From Dryas octopetala (Eukaryota > Streptophyta > Magnoliopsida > Rosales > Rosaceae), in contig OY992836.1 of assembly GCA_963921425.1 (NCBI GenBank), positions 12,431,304-12,495,303 on the forward strand: 64,000 nucleotides of DNA, read 5' to 3'. Below the pieces are notes generated by a model. It was not told where the DNA came from, ran no database searches, and saw only the letters and a list, made by a program, of their open reading frames with translations. This document shows, piece by piece, positions 34,959 to 47,804 of the stretch. The translations under genes and the position numbers were made by a program. How positions within the stretch are numbered: the stretch's first letter is position 1; each line of letters begins with the position of its first letter.

Positions 34959-35971
34959 TTTTTTTTAAAAAAAATTTTAGCAAAAGATTATAACTATACT
35001 TTTATTTTTAGTTTAAAATTTTATTTACACTTTGCTTCAATTAAGAAGTATTAGTTTTCAAGTGTTTCAATCAAAGATATTATGTCACTTCCGTAAAAAA
35101 ATTTATTAAAATTGATCACGTGAGAGTCACGTAACCAATTATAAGGACAAAAGAGTAATTTCTCTAAAAAAATATTAATTAATTTATAATTTTAAAAACT
35201 AAAAATTTCAACATGCCGACCCGGCCTTCCCATTTCCCTCGCCCAGCCCCGCCTCTCCCGCCACCACCTAGCCTGACCGTCCCCCTTCCCTTCCCCCCCC
35301 CCCACCACCACCACCACCACCACCACCACCACCACCACCACCACTACTACTTACCCCAACCCCGTCTAGATCAAAGAGAGAGAGAAAGTGAGAGATAAAG
35401 GCGGCAGAGGGATGGAGCAGTGTCAGGGCTAGGTGGGGAGGCGTGAGAGGGATAGGGTCAAGCTAGGTGGTAGGGTGAGGGGCAAAGCTGGGTGCCAGAA
35501 AGAGAGGAGAGGCGGAGAGAGATAAGAGAGAAAGATAGGAGATGCAAAGAGAGATGAGAGAGAAAGTGAGTCTGAGAGAGAGGAAAGAGGCGGTGCGGGG
35601 CTGATGGGGAAAAGGGATGGCCATTGAAGGGGGGAGTCGCCGGTGGAGAGGGAGTGAAGGTTGGTCGATGGTGGCTGGGTTTCAAACTCTCAATTCCCAA
35701 CTTTTTTTTTCCATATTTTATAATTATTTTAGTTTTTTTTTTTTATAATCATTTTAGTTTTGTATTTTGTAATTATTTTAGTTTTTTATTTTTTATAATT
35801 ATTTTGTTTTTTGTAATCCATTTTTAGTTGAAATGATGATTTTAGCCCTAAAAATTGGGCACATGCAAATACTTGATTGAAACAAAGTGAAAACGATATC
35901 CTCAACTTAAAATAGGAGTATAGTTATAGTATTTTTGTTAAAATTTTATCTTTTTTTTCTAGCAACAAAAA
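34959..35971. mobile_element. Mutator-like non-autonomous element carrying GC-rich DNA, about 1 kb
   Basis: Flanked by a perfect 9-bp TSD aattgggtt (34950-34958 and 35972-35980). Both ends share mirrored blocks around AAAATTTTA(G/A)CAAAA and TATAACTATAC. The middle (about 35215-35690) is a C-rich then G-rich segment with a (CAC)n run, strongly unlike the AT-rich arms. The layout of AT-rich arms around foreign-looking GC-rich filler resembles a Pack-MULE, but no host gene was recognised in the filler. Confidence 0.75.
35297..35346. repeat. (CAC)n microsatellite
   Basis: A C-run followed by about 14 CAC triplets, inside the Mutator-like element at 34959-35971. Confidence 0.9.
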
Positions 35972-35980
35972 AATTGGGTT

Positions 35981-37511
35981 ATTTTAGTTTTGTAGGGAGA
36001 CTAGCCTCTCCGCACTCGCGAGTACGAAGCAGCTCTTTCTATTACGCAAATATCAATATTTTGGCAAGCGTAATTAGTTTAATAGATAACGGAAAGTAAA
36101 TTTAGGAAAATTAATTAAGGAGAGAGAGTTGGCAAACATAATCAGTTAATAGATTACGGAAAGTAAATTTGGGAAAATTAATTAATGAGAGAGACGGCAA
36201 ACCAATTCTCATGTGCGGGAAAGTGAATTTTAGAAATAAATAACCAACTATTGAATTTAAACTGAAACGATTTCAGCTAGTCGGACCCGAAGATAATTTT
36301 AAAATTTTTCTCTTTTATTATGTAGATGATAATTGAAAGGAGTTTTGTCTATTATATAGACATATAGGTACAAAAAACTATACTTAGTTTGTCAAAAAAC
36401 TCTGGACACTACATATCAAAATGAGTTAATTACAAATAAATCAATAAAACATTTTACAATTACATTTTAATGAATGCACTTTTTTTATAATTTTATTTTA
36501 GTTATTATTGACCAAAATGAAAAAAAATATGAATTACAATAAATTAATAAACATATATTACTATTTATATTTATATTTGTATTAGATTTGTGTTTGACTG
36601 TTACGCAGCAAAACGGCTAAGGGTTTAAGTCTCAAGTTTTGGACTCTAATTCTAAACCCTAAAACCTCATTTCTATACCTTAAACTAAATTAAGGGCAAC
36701 ATCATAATTTTACGCCCATAAGTAATGAAAAAAAGGGATGGGCAAATTGGTATTTTCCAATGCACTAAAATACATGACATCATCAAGTGAATTAGGCTTA
36801 GTGACTAAAATGAGATATAATTTCAAAACTCATTGACTTTTATGGGAAAATAAAATTTATAATTGACCATTATGTAATATTGAACTGTTTTATTGATTTA
36901 AATGTAATTTACTATATCAAAATCTATATACGTATTATTAAATATTTTAATAAAATATGCATAATCTTTTGAATCAGATGATAAAATTTGCATAATTAAG
37001 AAGAAATATGTCAATAATATATATTTTTTATTTTCGAGTGGATGGAGTCAAATTTGAGACATCTTATAATATTGTAAGAAAAATACCACTAAACTCAATA
37101 TATAGCAGATCTGTAAATATTTTCTCATGGATTCAAGATAGAAAAACTCTCAAATATTTAATTTGAAGAGAAAAAAGCCTAGCTAGTGTCATTTTTCTTT
37201 TAACACCATTACTTCTACAAAAGTGGCCATTAAAGTGAAGTATTTTTTGTCATCATCTTGGCTTCTGGAACATCTAGCCTTGTTTACACATTTTAGCAAG
37301 TTCTCTTGAATTGTTGGGTGTAATTAGTAAAGAGTATTTGATTGTCTTTTGAGGCATTTTCATAAACATCTTTCCCTTAGTTTTAAGTAGCAACACAAAG
37401 CTCAAGATGATAATTGGATTCATGGGTCAATTGTCCCCATTTACTCCCTTATAAAATTATAAATATGCTAGTAATTAGACAAATAACTAGTTGGTGTATA
37501 TATATATACCT
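35981..37511. other. Intergenic DNA with a short tandem duplication
   Basis: Two copies of a unit of about 70 bp (GGCAA(G/A)C...AACGGAAAGTAAATTT...TTAATTAA...GAGAGA) lie at about 36063-36198. The rest is AT-rich with no gene. Confidence 0.5.
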
Positions 37512-37514
37512 TAA

Positions 37515-38104
37515 TGACCCGTTTGGATGGAGGTATTTCATTGGGGCCAAATCCTCATGTTTGGCTTCTATTTAAATAAGAGATTTAGATTTGGGCCAAA
37601 TTTAGGGTGAAAACAACTAGATATTTGAAATCTCACCACTACTCTTCCTCTCCCTGTTGGCCACCACCGCTGTCGGCAACCATTAGCCCCTTGGCCGCCG
37701 CTGCCGCAAACCACCACCACCACCGCCTGATCTCCTCCATGATGTATTTTGTAAAGAGTGAAGACAAAGTGTGGTTGTTAGGGTTTAAACCCCCAATCTT
37801 ATGCACACGTAAAATTCCAACCAACTAAGTCAAACTTGTATTTGTATTTAACTGTCTATTTTTATATATTTATCTTATATTGCTAAATATTTGAAAAATT
37901 GCTAAATATTTGAAAATGAAAATCATGTTTCATATTTTTATTTTTAATCATATGTTTAAATTCCTAAACTCAAAAAAATAGAAAAATGAAATCCTCACAT
38001 TTAAAATTTGTATCTAAATAAAAAAATTTCAAATATAAGAATTTTAAATAATGAATTTCAAATGCATGGATTTGATATTCAAATTCAAGAATCCAAATGG
38101 CCTC
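37515..38104. mobile_element. PIF/Harbinger-like element, 590 bp, with GC-rich and tRNA-like parts
   Basis: The left end TGACCCGTTTGGATG mirrors the right end ATCCAAATGGCCTC. TAA lies on both sides (37512-37514 and 38105-38107), as expected for PIF/Harbinger. The middle holds a CCACC-rich stretch (37630-37740) and a tRNA-like block (37776-37841). Non-coding. Confidence 0.65.
37776..37841 (-). repeat. tRNA-like block inside a PIF-like element
   Basis: On the minus strand it reads GACTTAGTTGGTTGGAAT (A-box-like), then CGTGTGCATAAGAT, then GGGGGTTTAAACCCT (T-arm/B-box-like with a real stem). It looks like a decayed tRNA or SINE head rather than a working tRNA. Confidence 0.5.
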
Positions 38105-38107
38105 TAA

Positions 38108-38762
38108 GTTTTTCTCAATTATTGAATTTTAATCCAGTAACTTAAAACATGATATGAGTTTTGTTAAACTACTCAACGGTACATTTATACGGTACATATA
38201 CAAGCACTCCTTTTGTTAAAATTCTAAATTTAACCACCACACAGTTTCAATGCGACAAAGTTTGTATTAAATTATTTTCCAAAAGTTGAACTTTCAACTG
38301 ATTATAAAAAATTGTAACTACTATGCACAATATTTGGAATTAAAATAACAAAAGAATACATTATTAATACGAGTAAATAAAAAATCTCTCCCTATTCCAC
38401 TACTGCTTTTTTTTGTCTGACCTGTTCCACTATTGCAGTCCTCTCAAATTTGTTTAATTTCATTTGGCTTATCTGACCGTTCTTATTCTCTGTAAAAAAT
38501 GTTTTTTCTTGAAATTTTATTTTATACATAATATTTTAATAATATAGTTTCTTGTTTGTTTTTGGAAATAATATATAGTTTCATGTAGCAAATGGAGATT
38601 TTAGTGTTGGTGATGTCATGATGATATCTGTTAATCTACGAATCTATCTATCAATCTATCCTATGCTTTGAGTTGGCTTCAGCATTTAAGTCAGAGGTTA
38701 GACCCACGCGCTCATCTATTGCGTGCCCAGCATGCTCCTCTTACTACTATTCTAAATTTTAT
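38108..38762. other. Intergenic DNA, no gene seen
   Basis: AT-rich. ATCTATC-type words repeat near 38636-38660. Nothing else is recognised. Confidence 0.45.
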
Positions 38763-39172
38763 GGCTAAAGTATACTTTTCTATGACTATATGGTTTGAAA
38801 TATTTTCCACTATAGTCCATATAATTTAAAAAGTTTCAATCAAATTACGTGTTTTTATTCTTAAAAGAAAATGGTGTTTTAATTAGTTTGCAATGAAGGC
38901 CAAATTTGTAAATACTTACATTCTTCAAAGATTTGATGACGTAGTGACTCTAAATTCTAGATAAATTGATCAAAATACTCATATTTATGTGAACCTGAAA
39001 TCATCACTTCGCTTACAATGTATCAAGCTATTAACAAAATTTAGAGATTTTAAAAATTCAACTTTGATTGGAAACTAAAGTAAAATCACATGAATTTTAT
39101 TAAATTTTTTAAACTACATGAACTAAAGTGAACATAACCCGAACCACATAAAGCAAAAGTGTAGTTTGTCCA
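38763..39172. mobile_element. Foldback MITE, about 410 bp
   Basis: The left end GGCTAAAGTATACTTTTCTA mirrors the right end AAAAGTGTAGTTTGTCC. Subterminal blocks (TTTAAAAAGTTTCAATCAAA / TTTGATTGGAAACTAAAG) are also mirrored. No clear TSD. Confidence 0.6.
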
Positions 39173-40776
39173 AAATTTGATGTAACAAGGTTTTTATGTG
39201 AATATTAAATTTGTGTCATTAAATTTGGCTTAATTACGTCAAGTTGGTTAACGAAAAATATGACATACTTGGTGGAATGAGGCAATTTGAAACACAGGGC
39301 ATAGTCTAGGAGGACAAAGTGAGTCAAATTGAGTTCTAAGGGATAAAAGTTCATATAACATGCAATCTAAGCCTGTACGCCAAATTCTCGACTCGAATCT
39401 CGAGCATTGGCCTTAGACACCAAATCACAAACTCTCACATGTTTTTAATTTTTCATGGGATAGAGTGTCTCAACTAACTTTTTATTTTGCTAACACGATT
39501 TGGACCTAAAATCGTTACATTCATCCCACGTACCCATCCCAAGAAACTTGAGTTAAGATTCATGGAAAAAGTTGTCTCAACTCTTTATCTTTTTCTTTTT
39601 GTGTACACAATTTATTTTGAACCTAATGTCACTAAATTTAATTTTGCATAATTCTTGTACAAAACAACCAATTTTGTTGATAGAAAAATGGTCTTGTAGG
39701 CACCATGTAGACATAAATTATGAGAAATGTGACATAACTAAACTAACAATAAGAGAAATTCTAAAACATGATTTTAATTTAGGTTCTTTGACTTTAAGTA
39801 CCAAATTTTAATGTTATTTCATTTTAGGCATAAATTCAATTTAGACACATAACTATATATGTCATTTCAACGGGGTCTACGAATTTTAAAATATTTCAAA
39901 TATACACCCGATTTATTATCTAAATTGAAAAATGAACTTCCGTCCATCGATTTATTGAGAGATCAGTTAAATATCAGCTTGGCTTTTGCTGAAGGGGATT
40001 AATTGGCGACGTGGCACCAACCCAGCATAACTTTCCCGCCAAATGAGCGACACATGTCCACCTGACACGGGCCCACACACCCATCACTTCTTTCCCACTC
40101 GACTAAGCTTTGAATTTTTATGAATTTTAAACAGTTACAACTGTATAGCAAACTAATTTATTACATAATCCAACCTAATCCAAAATGTCTTGCTCTAAGT
40201 TATTACCTAAATTAAAAAAAAATTAATGCATTGTTGCTTTGTTGAAAACTATTGATTTTTGGTATTTAATCATAATTTTGATTTTAGGAGGTATGGTGAG
40301 TCATTTTTTGATAAAACATATAAAGTGAGACATAAGCTAAAAATTCAAAGGTATATTTAAATCTATTGTGAAGCCTTAAACTATGCATTTGATGGTGAAT
40401 CTACTTTTGTTTGTTTATGATGTTTGTATTTGTAGTAGGTCATTAAATATAAAATGAGTATACAAGTATACAACTTTATTGCAAATAAACAAAATATATA
40501 AAATATTCATTGATTAAATTACTTTTATACCCAGCTAGAAAGGAAGTGCAGGACACGCGTGAAAAATAAGGGAGTGGTGGAGGGAAGAGAGGGAGAGAGA
40601 TACACATACGAGGTACATCAATAGTAATATGTAAGGGGGGCATTGGTCGCTAGAAGAACGAAAGAGGCAAAGGTGGCCCTCTCCCGTACTCTTGGATTGG
40701 ACTTTTTTGGAAAGAACTTCCTTTTCCTACCATTATTCCCATTTCCTTTTTCTGATACCAAACCAAACGCAGTAAC

Positions 40777-40837
<61 letters not shown>

Positions 40838-41048
40838 TTCTTTTCTTTCTCTCTCCGGGCTCTCTGCCCTCACCTTGAGTCATGAGTCACAATAATATAC
40901 TATATATTATACTATTACCCTTTTCTTTTTCTTTCCCAAAAGGCCCCTATTCTCCACCATTTACTGCCCCTCTTCCTTATGGAAAAAACCAGGTGAAACC
41001 AACAAACCTGGATATATGTAAAAACAGAGGAATCATTAAAAATAAAAG
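39173..41048. other. Intergenic DNA with CT microsatellite
   Basis: Contains a (CT)n tract at about 40780-40832, otherwise AT-rich. Some degenerate MITE-like words lie near 39780-39910. No gene is seen. Confidence 0.45.
40780..40832. repeat. (CT)n microsatellite
   Basis: About 26 CT units. Overlapping Ser/Leu and Arg/Glu frames are artefacts. Confidence 0.95.
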
Positions 41049-41393
41049 AGATGATTACACTTACAAAGTTTATCATTTTTTCACATATATTCTCTGAAAT
41101 TTTAAAAATTACACATACACTCCCTGAAGTTTCAAAATTATTACATATAACTTCTCACAAGAGAAAAAAAAAAAAAAATATTTATATTGAGATTAAACCT
41201 TATACCTTAAGTAATCTTATTAAACCATTTAACCCTTTAGCATGCATTTTTGCATAATTTTTCATTATTTTTTGTCTCACTATATGAGGTTATATGCAAT
41301 AATTTTGAAATCTCAAGAGATGTATGTGTAATTATTGAAACTCCAATGAATATATATGTAAAAACATAAAAAGAGTATAAGTGTAATTAACTC
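41049..41393. mobile_element. Foldback MITE, about 345 bp
   Basis: The left end GATGATTACACTTACAAAG mirrors the right end TATAAGTGTAATTAACTC. Inner words TTACACATACACTCCCTGAA and ATGTATGTGTAATTATTGAA are related and mirrored. AT-rich, non-coding, no clear TSD. Confidence 0.6.
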
Positions 41394-42157
41394 AAAATAA
41401 AACAAAGTTACAAAACAAACAAAAAAGGTATATATAAAATATGGTGACCAAGAAAACACCTTACTTATCATAAACAGGTGTATCAGTCATTGTCATTTGT
41501 CTAGTACATGAAATTAAGAAGTTGAGATAATTAATGTATATATGAATTTTATACTGAGTATGAAAGTGGGAGGTGACTTGTGATGTGAACATTGAATAAT
41601 TAATCGCTGAGAAAGGTAATTGAGTAATTAACCATCTATTTGAGTCTTTGCGTTGTCTATTTCCATTAGTGGGTAAATAGAGAAGGAAGAGAGAAGACTA
41701 GCTCACAGAGAGACCAGAGAGAGGAGAGAGAGATAGGGAATGCTTTTCGATTTGGTTAACGTGGGAAAGTTGTGTAAGGAAAGAGATGGTTCTTTCTCTC
41801 CCTTATTTCCCAATCCGATCGATGTTCCTTTGAACCCACCACTAACAAGAAAAATAAATAAAGGAATAAAGAAACAGAGAGAGAGAGAGAGCCAAGCCAA
41901 CAGTAATGAGAGAGTGAGAGAGAGCCAAGCCAACAGTAATAAAATTGTACACATAGCTATGTAGGGGGTTTAATATATAGAAGCCAAAAATACATACTAG
42001 GCTACTAGCTAGCTAGAAAATTGAGTTACATAAAAATGATTTTTTTTTTTTTTTTTGGCCAAAGAGTTACATAAAAATGATTGAATATTGCATAAAATAA
42101 AAAAGTAAAGAGGAAATGAGAATTATGAGTCATTGAAAAGAAAAGGAGGCAAGTGGT

Positions 42158-42195
<38 letters not shown>

Positions 42196-42308
42196 AGAGA
42201 GGTATTAAGGGTGGGGTTGGATGCTTCAGCTAAGCTTTGCTGAAACTGGCCTCGTCTATGCTGTAATGGGCAGTTAAGCCATACCAACAAGATCTTAAGG
42301 AGGAGCAC

Positions 42309-42339
<31 letters not shown>

Positions 42340-42515
42340 TCTGCTTCCTTTTTGCAACGACAACAACTACATACACTGTCCAAGAATTCTGGGTTTGATG
42401 TAAAACTGACCATTACCACAGATTTTGGTCACCAGGGGTCGTCTTCAAAATTCTCAGTTGAGTCTTTTCTTTTTTCTTTTTTTTTTTCTTCTTCACGAGT
42501 AGAAGAGGAAGAAAA
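41394..42515. promoter_or_regulatory. AP2 upstream region with GA and CT tracts
   Basis: The probable promoter and leader of AP2. GA tracts lie at 42160-42190 and a CT tract at 42310-42337; CT-rich leaders are common in plant genes. About 41980-42170 is repeated in the broken AP2 copy near 14.84 kb. No exact TATA box or start site can be assigned. Confidence 0.5.
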
Positions 42516-45362
42516 ATGTGGGATCTCAATGACTGCCCTGATCAGAGACCCCGCGACGACGAATCGGAGGAGGGCTGCTCCTCCCAGAAGACCTCCGTGG
42601 ATGGGTCTGACGACAAGGGCAAACGGGTCGGATCCGTATCCAATTCCAGCTCCTCCGCAGTTGTAATCGAGGACGACGGATCGGACGAAGAAGACGGCAA
42701 CCGAGCACCACTCATCAACAACAACAAGAAGCGCGGGAGCAAGATTTTCGGGTTCCCGGTCACGACCCGCGAGGAAGAAGAGTACTCCATGATCGACGGG
42801 GCACCCGTGACCCGACAGTTCTTTCCGGTAGACGAGGACTCCGACATGGGGCCCACATCGGGGAGCCACGTGGCAGCCGGTGTTGTTGGGTCAGCAGCAG
42901 CCGCTTCTTCTACCTCATCGTCTTTCCCCCGGGCTCACTGGGTCGGGGTCAAATTCTGCCAGTCGGATTCGTCGGCGGGCAGGGCGGGTAAGGCCGGCCC
43001 GGTGGAGGCCTCGTCGCAGCAGCAGCCGATGAAGAAGAGCAGGCGTGGGCCCAGGTCCAGGAGCTCGCAGTATAGAGGTGTGACCTTTTACCGGAGGACT
43101 GGCCGCTGGGAGTCCCATATTTGGTCAGTGGTTATCAACAAACAAATTATTCAGACAAAAAAAAAAAAAATTATTAGTAACTAAATTTTCAGCACCCATC
43201 TTCCCATATTTGAACATTTTTAGTAATATATAGATATGTATATGTTTATTTTTTTTGGCCAATCACAATAATTTTTGTGTTTTTGGGTTTCTCTCTCTTT
43301 GTTTGTCCTTGATACAGGGATTGTGGGAAGCAAGTTTATCTTGGTAAGACTTTTTTTCTTTATTTTTCGGTGCCTTTGTCTTTTAGTTTTGGTTGTCGAC
43401 CCACAATTTTTAATTTTCTGATGCTGATGAGATGGGTTCCTTTTTTTCTTTCCATAATATGAATTTTATAGGTGGATTTGACACAGCACATGCAGCTGCT
43501 CGGTGAGCACCTGAATATTTATTGTTACATTTTCTTCAAGCACAGACACAATTTTGCAGTGAAATATTAATGTGGGACTCAAAAAGATGAATTTCTTTTG
43601 CAGTGCATATGATAGAGCGGCCATAAAGTTCCGGGGAGTAGAGGCCGACATAAATTTTAACATTGAAGACTATGAAGAGGACTTGAAACAGGTTGAGTAC
43701 AGTGTCAGAGAGAGAGAGTTTGCTAATGGTTTTTTAACTTATCTTCAAACAGTTTTATACCTTATCTTCAACAGTCATTTTTAGTTTTTTTTTTATAATA
43801 TATAAGTGATTTTATTTATTTATTTGTTTTGAGGGAATGGAAATTAAAATTATATATTCTTATATGTGATGTTGGTGTTGATGTTGTTGTTGTTGTTGCA
43901 TGTAATTACAAATACAAACACAGATGAGCAATCTAACAAAGGAGGAATTTGTGCATGTACTTCGCCGACAAAGCACCGGATTTCCTAGAGGTAGCTCCAA
44001 ATATAGAGGGGTGACCTTGCACAAGTGTGGAAGATGGGAAGCCAGGATGGGCCAATTTTTAGGCAAAAAGTAACCTACCCTAACCTATATTACTTACCTT
44101 TAATACTCATCCTATATTAATTTCTTGGTTAATTATTTCTTTAATTGCTTAATTAATTAAGATTAATCCATTGACTGGAAGGGAGTACTACCACTGCAGG
44201 TACGTGTATTTGGGGTTGTTTGATACCGAGATTGATGCTGCAAGGGCCTATGACAAAGCTGCAATCAAGTGCAATGGCAAAGAAGCCGTCACCAACTTTG
44301 ATCCCAGCATCTATGAAAATGAGCTCAACTCCTCTGGTAAATTGAAATTGGGAAAGCTATACATACATATATATATATTAACACGTACATATTAATCCGA
44401 TCATGATACATAGTTATTCATTCAGATTGATTTTTATTTGTGTAGAATCATCAGGTATTGCTGCTGCTGATCACAATCTTGATTTGAGTTTGGGCAATTC
44501 GAACTTGAAGAAAAACAGTCTAGCATTTGCGAGTAGTACTGATCATCATCATAGCCAGAAGGCTGCAATGGAACAACAACAACAACATTCTCAACCCTCC
44601 ATGCAATTTGAACCCGATTGGCGGAATCAAGAATTTCGGCCCAATGTATGTTTATAAATTATAAGTAATGCGATTTTACTTTATAAATTAATTTCATTTT
44701 AGCATTAATATAGTGTGGTACATACACTAATTTTTTGTTAATTTGCTTGATTTAATAGCTCAACTTGCAAAAGGAACGATCTAGAGAAGACATTGATGCC
44801 TACAGAAGAGATGGGTACTTGGAGAATGAAACCATGCAGCTTCTAATCCGAACCAACCTTCAATCTCAAACCCCCAATGAAATCCATAAATATGGACAGT
44901 TTAGGAGGCCTGTTGGAGGAGACACCACCCAAATGCCTCACACTTTCCCCCCACATTTCAACCCACCAAATTATCATGTGGGCACTACTAATTTTTCACT
45001 CATTGCTAAATTTGCTTGCATTATTATTCAAGGAAGTCTGTATTGGAACTTGAAACTTGTTCTCTAAAAATAACTCAATTATTGTTTAATAAATTTTGCA
45101 GATTCAGTTTCCAAGCAGCAGCGAGGGAGGAGGACGCATTGGGAGCGATCTTTCGCTGTCAATGAGTGATCACCACCACCACCACCACCAACAATGGCCC
45201 AGTAGTACTCATCCTCCGTCTTCCTCCGAGTATTTTGCAAATGCTGCAGCATCATCAGGATTCCAACAGCAAATTAGATCACCATCAATGACAACAACAA
45301 CGACTCAAAATAGCTGGCTGCAGAAAAATAATGCGTTCCACTCAGCTCTCACCAGACGCTAG
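42516..45362 (+). CDS. AP2: Floral homeotic APETALA2 (euAP2) transcription factor, nine coding exons
   Basis: Coding exons: 42516-43123, 43318-43343, 43472-43502, 43604-43691, 43924-44069, 44200-44336, 44446-44645, 44759-44977, 45102-45362. All introns are GT-AG and the phases join to 1716 nt, 571 residues plus stop. It starts MWDLND, the AP2-type N-terminus with a DLN repressor motif, then [20 protein letters not shown] and [16 protein letters not shown] basic nuclear signal [12 protein letters not shown] precedes the first AP2 domain (about 184-240, [18 protein letters not shown]...). The second AP2 domain is about 276-335 ([18 protein letters not shown]...). An EAR motif LDLSLG lies near 357-362. 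The C-terminus ends ANAAASSGF...NSWLQKNN, as in AP2. AP2 specifies sepals and petals, represses AGAMOUS with TOPLESS-type co-repressors, and delays flowering; it is controlled by miR172. The length is somewhat above Arabidopsis AP2 (432). Nothing looks broken. A broken partial copy lies 25 kb upstream. Confidence 0.96.
45244..45264 (+). promoter_or_regulatory. miR172 target site in AP2
   Basis: A 21-base stretch starting CTGCAGCATCATCAGG and ending ATTCC, in the last exon, encoding AAASSGF. It matches the conserved miR172 complementary site of euAP2 genes, apparently differing only at the last base from the common version. It predicts translational repression and cleavage of the AP2 mRNA by miR172. 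The broken copy at 16.4-19.0 kb lacks it. Confidence 0.93.
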
Positions 45363-46740
45363 CTTCCTAGCTAGCTAAGCTTAGACACCAACACCACCAA
45401 TCGATCGATCATCATTTCCCCAACTAATTATGATCAATGTTTGTTTTGTAAGCATATGAAACATGGTAATCAACTTTCCCAGCCATTTTCCTAACTCCAT
45501 CAGTTCTTTCAGATCGGAGCCAAAAAAAAAAAAACAAAGTCGTCGAGAAAGAAAATCCATATTTTCTGGGAAATGTTGTTGCTCATTGGTCAAACTAACA
45601 AATGGACGAAATCTTCAACTAGATATTCTGAGTCTTCTGACAAAAAAGAGCTGATTTCATCCTCTTTTTTTTATTTACTGCTATTTAAATTATTATCATA
45701 ATGGGTTTTGATATGTCTAAATGGTTGTCATCTTTTCCATTTTGATAATTTTCTTTTATGTGACAAAAGTGGTTGAGTACTGATTCTTTAGTTCCCTAAT
45801 AGGGTAATGGGTTGCATGATTTGGGTGAGAAAACAAAGGGTGAAAAATGAAGCTTAAGAAATTACTATTAAAAGAGAAATTCAGGCAAACGAAAACGGGT
45901 ATATTTTGTAATTGTCTTGGAAATATCACCGGATGGTGATGAATAGTCGCAATCGTCAGTGTCCTTTGAATCAGTTCTCTCCGCCAAAAGCAGTCAGACA
46001 CTGCTATTATGACGAGAGGGACCTCTCATTCTAGCCCAAACCTTCAAGGACAGAAAAGAAGAAAGGAAGAAAGAAAGAAAGAAAGAAAGAGTGAACAGTG
46101 ACTGAGAAAAAGAGATAGTGACCAAAAGGGTTGAAGGGTTTGGGTTTACTTCCGTTTTAATCCTACTACTTTTCAAGCAATAGAGAGTTGAAAATGAAAA
46201 CAACGCTGCTCTCCTTATAAAATAAGTTTTATATAATATGGATCTATTAGTTTTTTTTTTTTATACATATCAGACACCGAGTATTTAGTGATCATTTTCA
46301 AATATTCGACAGTGTATTTTTATTTTTTTCTCAAATCTTATTTTGTTAGCTTTATATTAGGTTTTAATTTTTAAAGTTAAAATCTAACATGCAGATTCCA
46401 CAAACTTCATTCTATATTTTAGGAAAGTATGAGGTGAACTCGTACCTTATACCTCAAAAAATAAAAAATAATAGACATTTCTGTCCAAAATTTTAGAGTT
46501 ATAATCTAACATGCAGACTCTACAAACTTCATTCTATATTTTAAGAAGATATGAGGTGAACTCGTACCCTATTCTCAAAAAATAAAAAAAATAATGACAT
46601 ATTTATTTTACAAAGCAATTGTCAAAGGACTTTATTTAGAAAAATAAAGACTTTATTTGAATTTTCCAAATAAGAAATATTAAAATGATTAAATTCTAAT
46701 TTTTCCTTTTATTTATAGTAATAATTTGTATCTAACGTTA
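45363..46740. other. AP2 3' flank and intergenic DNA
   Basis: The AP2 3' untranslated side, then AT-rich DNA. Two tandem copies of a unit of about 120 bp lie at about 46371-46590. No other gene is seen. Confidence 0.5.
46371..46590. repeat. Two-copy tandem repeat, about 120-bp period
   Basis: Both copies contain AATCTAACATGCAGA, CTTCATTCTATATTTTA and ATGAGGTGAACTCGTACC in the same order, with a handful of differences. Confidence 0.85.
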
Positions 46741-46750
46741 ATATAAAAAT

Positions 46751-47115
46751 GGTTAAATACAAAAATGGTCCACGAATTTTACAGTGAATCTCAATTTGAT
46801 CTACTAACTATAAAAAGTGTCAATTTGGTCCACGAACTTTCCAAGTTATATCAAACCAGTACAAATGTTAATTTTCATCAAAAAATTAACGGAATTGATC
46901 ACATGAAAATGTGATGAACGAACTAAAATGTCTTTGAAAATGTGATCACTTGCTGTGCACATGACCAGTTTTCGTTAAATTTTTCAATGAAAGTTAACAT
47001 TTGTACTGCTTTGGTACAACTTGAAAAGTTCGTGGACCAAATTGACACTTTTTATAGTTAGTGGACCAAATTGAAATTCACTATAAAATTCATGAATCAT
47101 TTTTGTATTTAATCC
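46751..47115. mobile_element. Mutator-like foldback MITE, 365 bp
   Basis: The left end GGTTAAATACAAAAATGGTC mirrors the right end ATCATTTTTGTATTTAATCC. The inner blocks (TTTGGTCCACGAACTTTCC / AAAGTTCGTGGACCAAA) extend the fold over most of its length. A perfect 10-bp direct repeat atataaaaat flanks it (46741-46750 and 47116-47125), fitting a 9-10 bp Mutator-like TSD. Confidence 0.9.
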
Positions 47116-47125
47116 ATATAAAAAT

Positions 47126-47796
47126 AAAAATTCTATTGTTTAAAAATATATCTACCACATCAGGGATTAAAAAGGGTACACGTCATATGCGTATGAATTT
47201 GAGTTTCCTATACATACGTGGTATGCAAAATATTTTGGTCAAAAGGGGTCGGATTTGATGTGGGGCTTTAATAAGTAGGTCAAGTTTTTCAGCGGGTTAG
47301 AACTTAGAACCTAGAACATGCGACAATACGAAGAACCTTTTTTAAATGGTATATAGTAATTATATATGATCCATAGCAAGCAGCTAGTTGTACTATATTA
47401 TAAGAATATATAAGTATATTATATTATAAGAATATATAAGTATATTATGTTATTTAATCATCCACCTCATTCAGATATTGTTGTTGGGTAGATGCGAATA
47501 AAATACAAGAGCTGCTTTCGTCATCATGTGCGTCACACACCTAGATTTTTTGAGGTGCATATGATACAATATATATTCCCTTCTCATCTGCACTATTCTT
47601 GAAGTCTGCATCATTATATATTAAGTCATAATTGAGTATACTTATATATATAAAAGCATGTCCACCTATGGTATACATATCTGTATATTGTATATACCTT
47701 CTGATCAACGCTAGCTACGGCTCAACATTCTTGTGCATTTTTTATTAAAAAATGCCAACAAAAGAAACAAAAATTTGTAACTTAATTATTCAACCA
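47126..47796. other. Intergenic DNA, no gene seen
   Basis: AT-rich, with a doubled TATTATAAGAATATATAAG near 47396-47445. Nothing else recognised. Confidence 0.45.
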
Positions 47797-47804
47797 ATCT
47801 TGGG

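Noticed and set aside
39360-39440. CTCGA...TCGAATC...TCGAG hairpin resembling a tRNA T-arm
   Set aside because: No A-box-like partner at the right distance upstream, so a tRNA or SINE is not supported.
42429-42869. 146-codon minus-strand frame opposite AP2 exon 1
   Set aside because: Shadow of the AP2 first exon. The plus-strand reading matches AP2 along its whole length.
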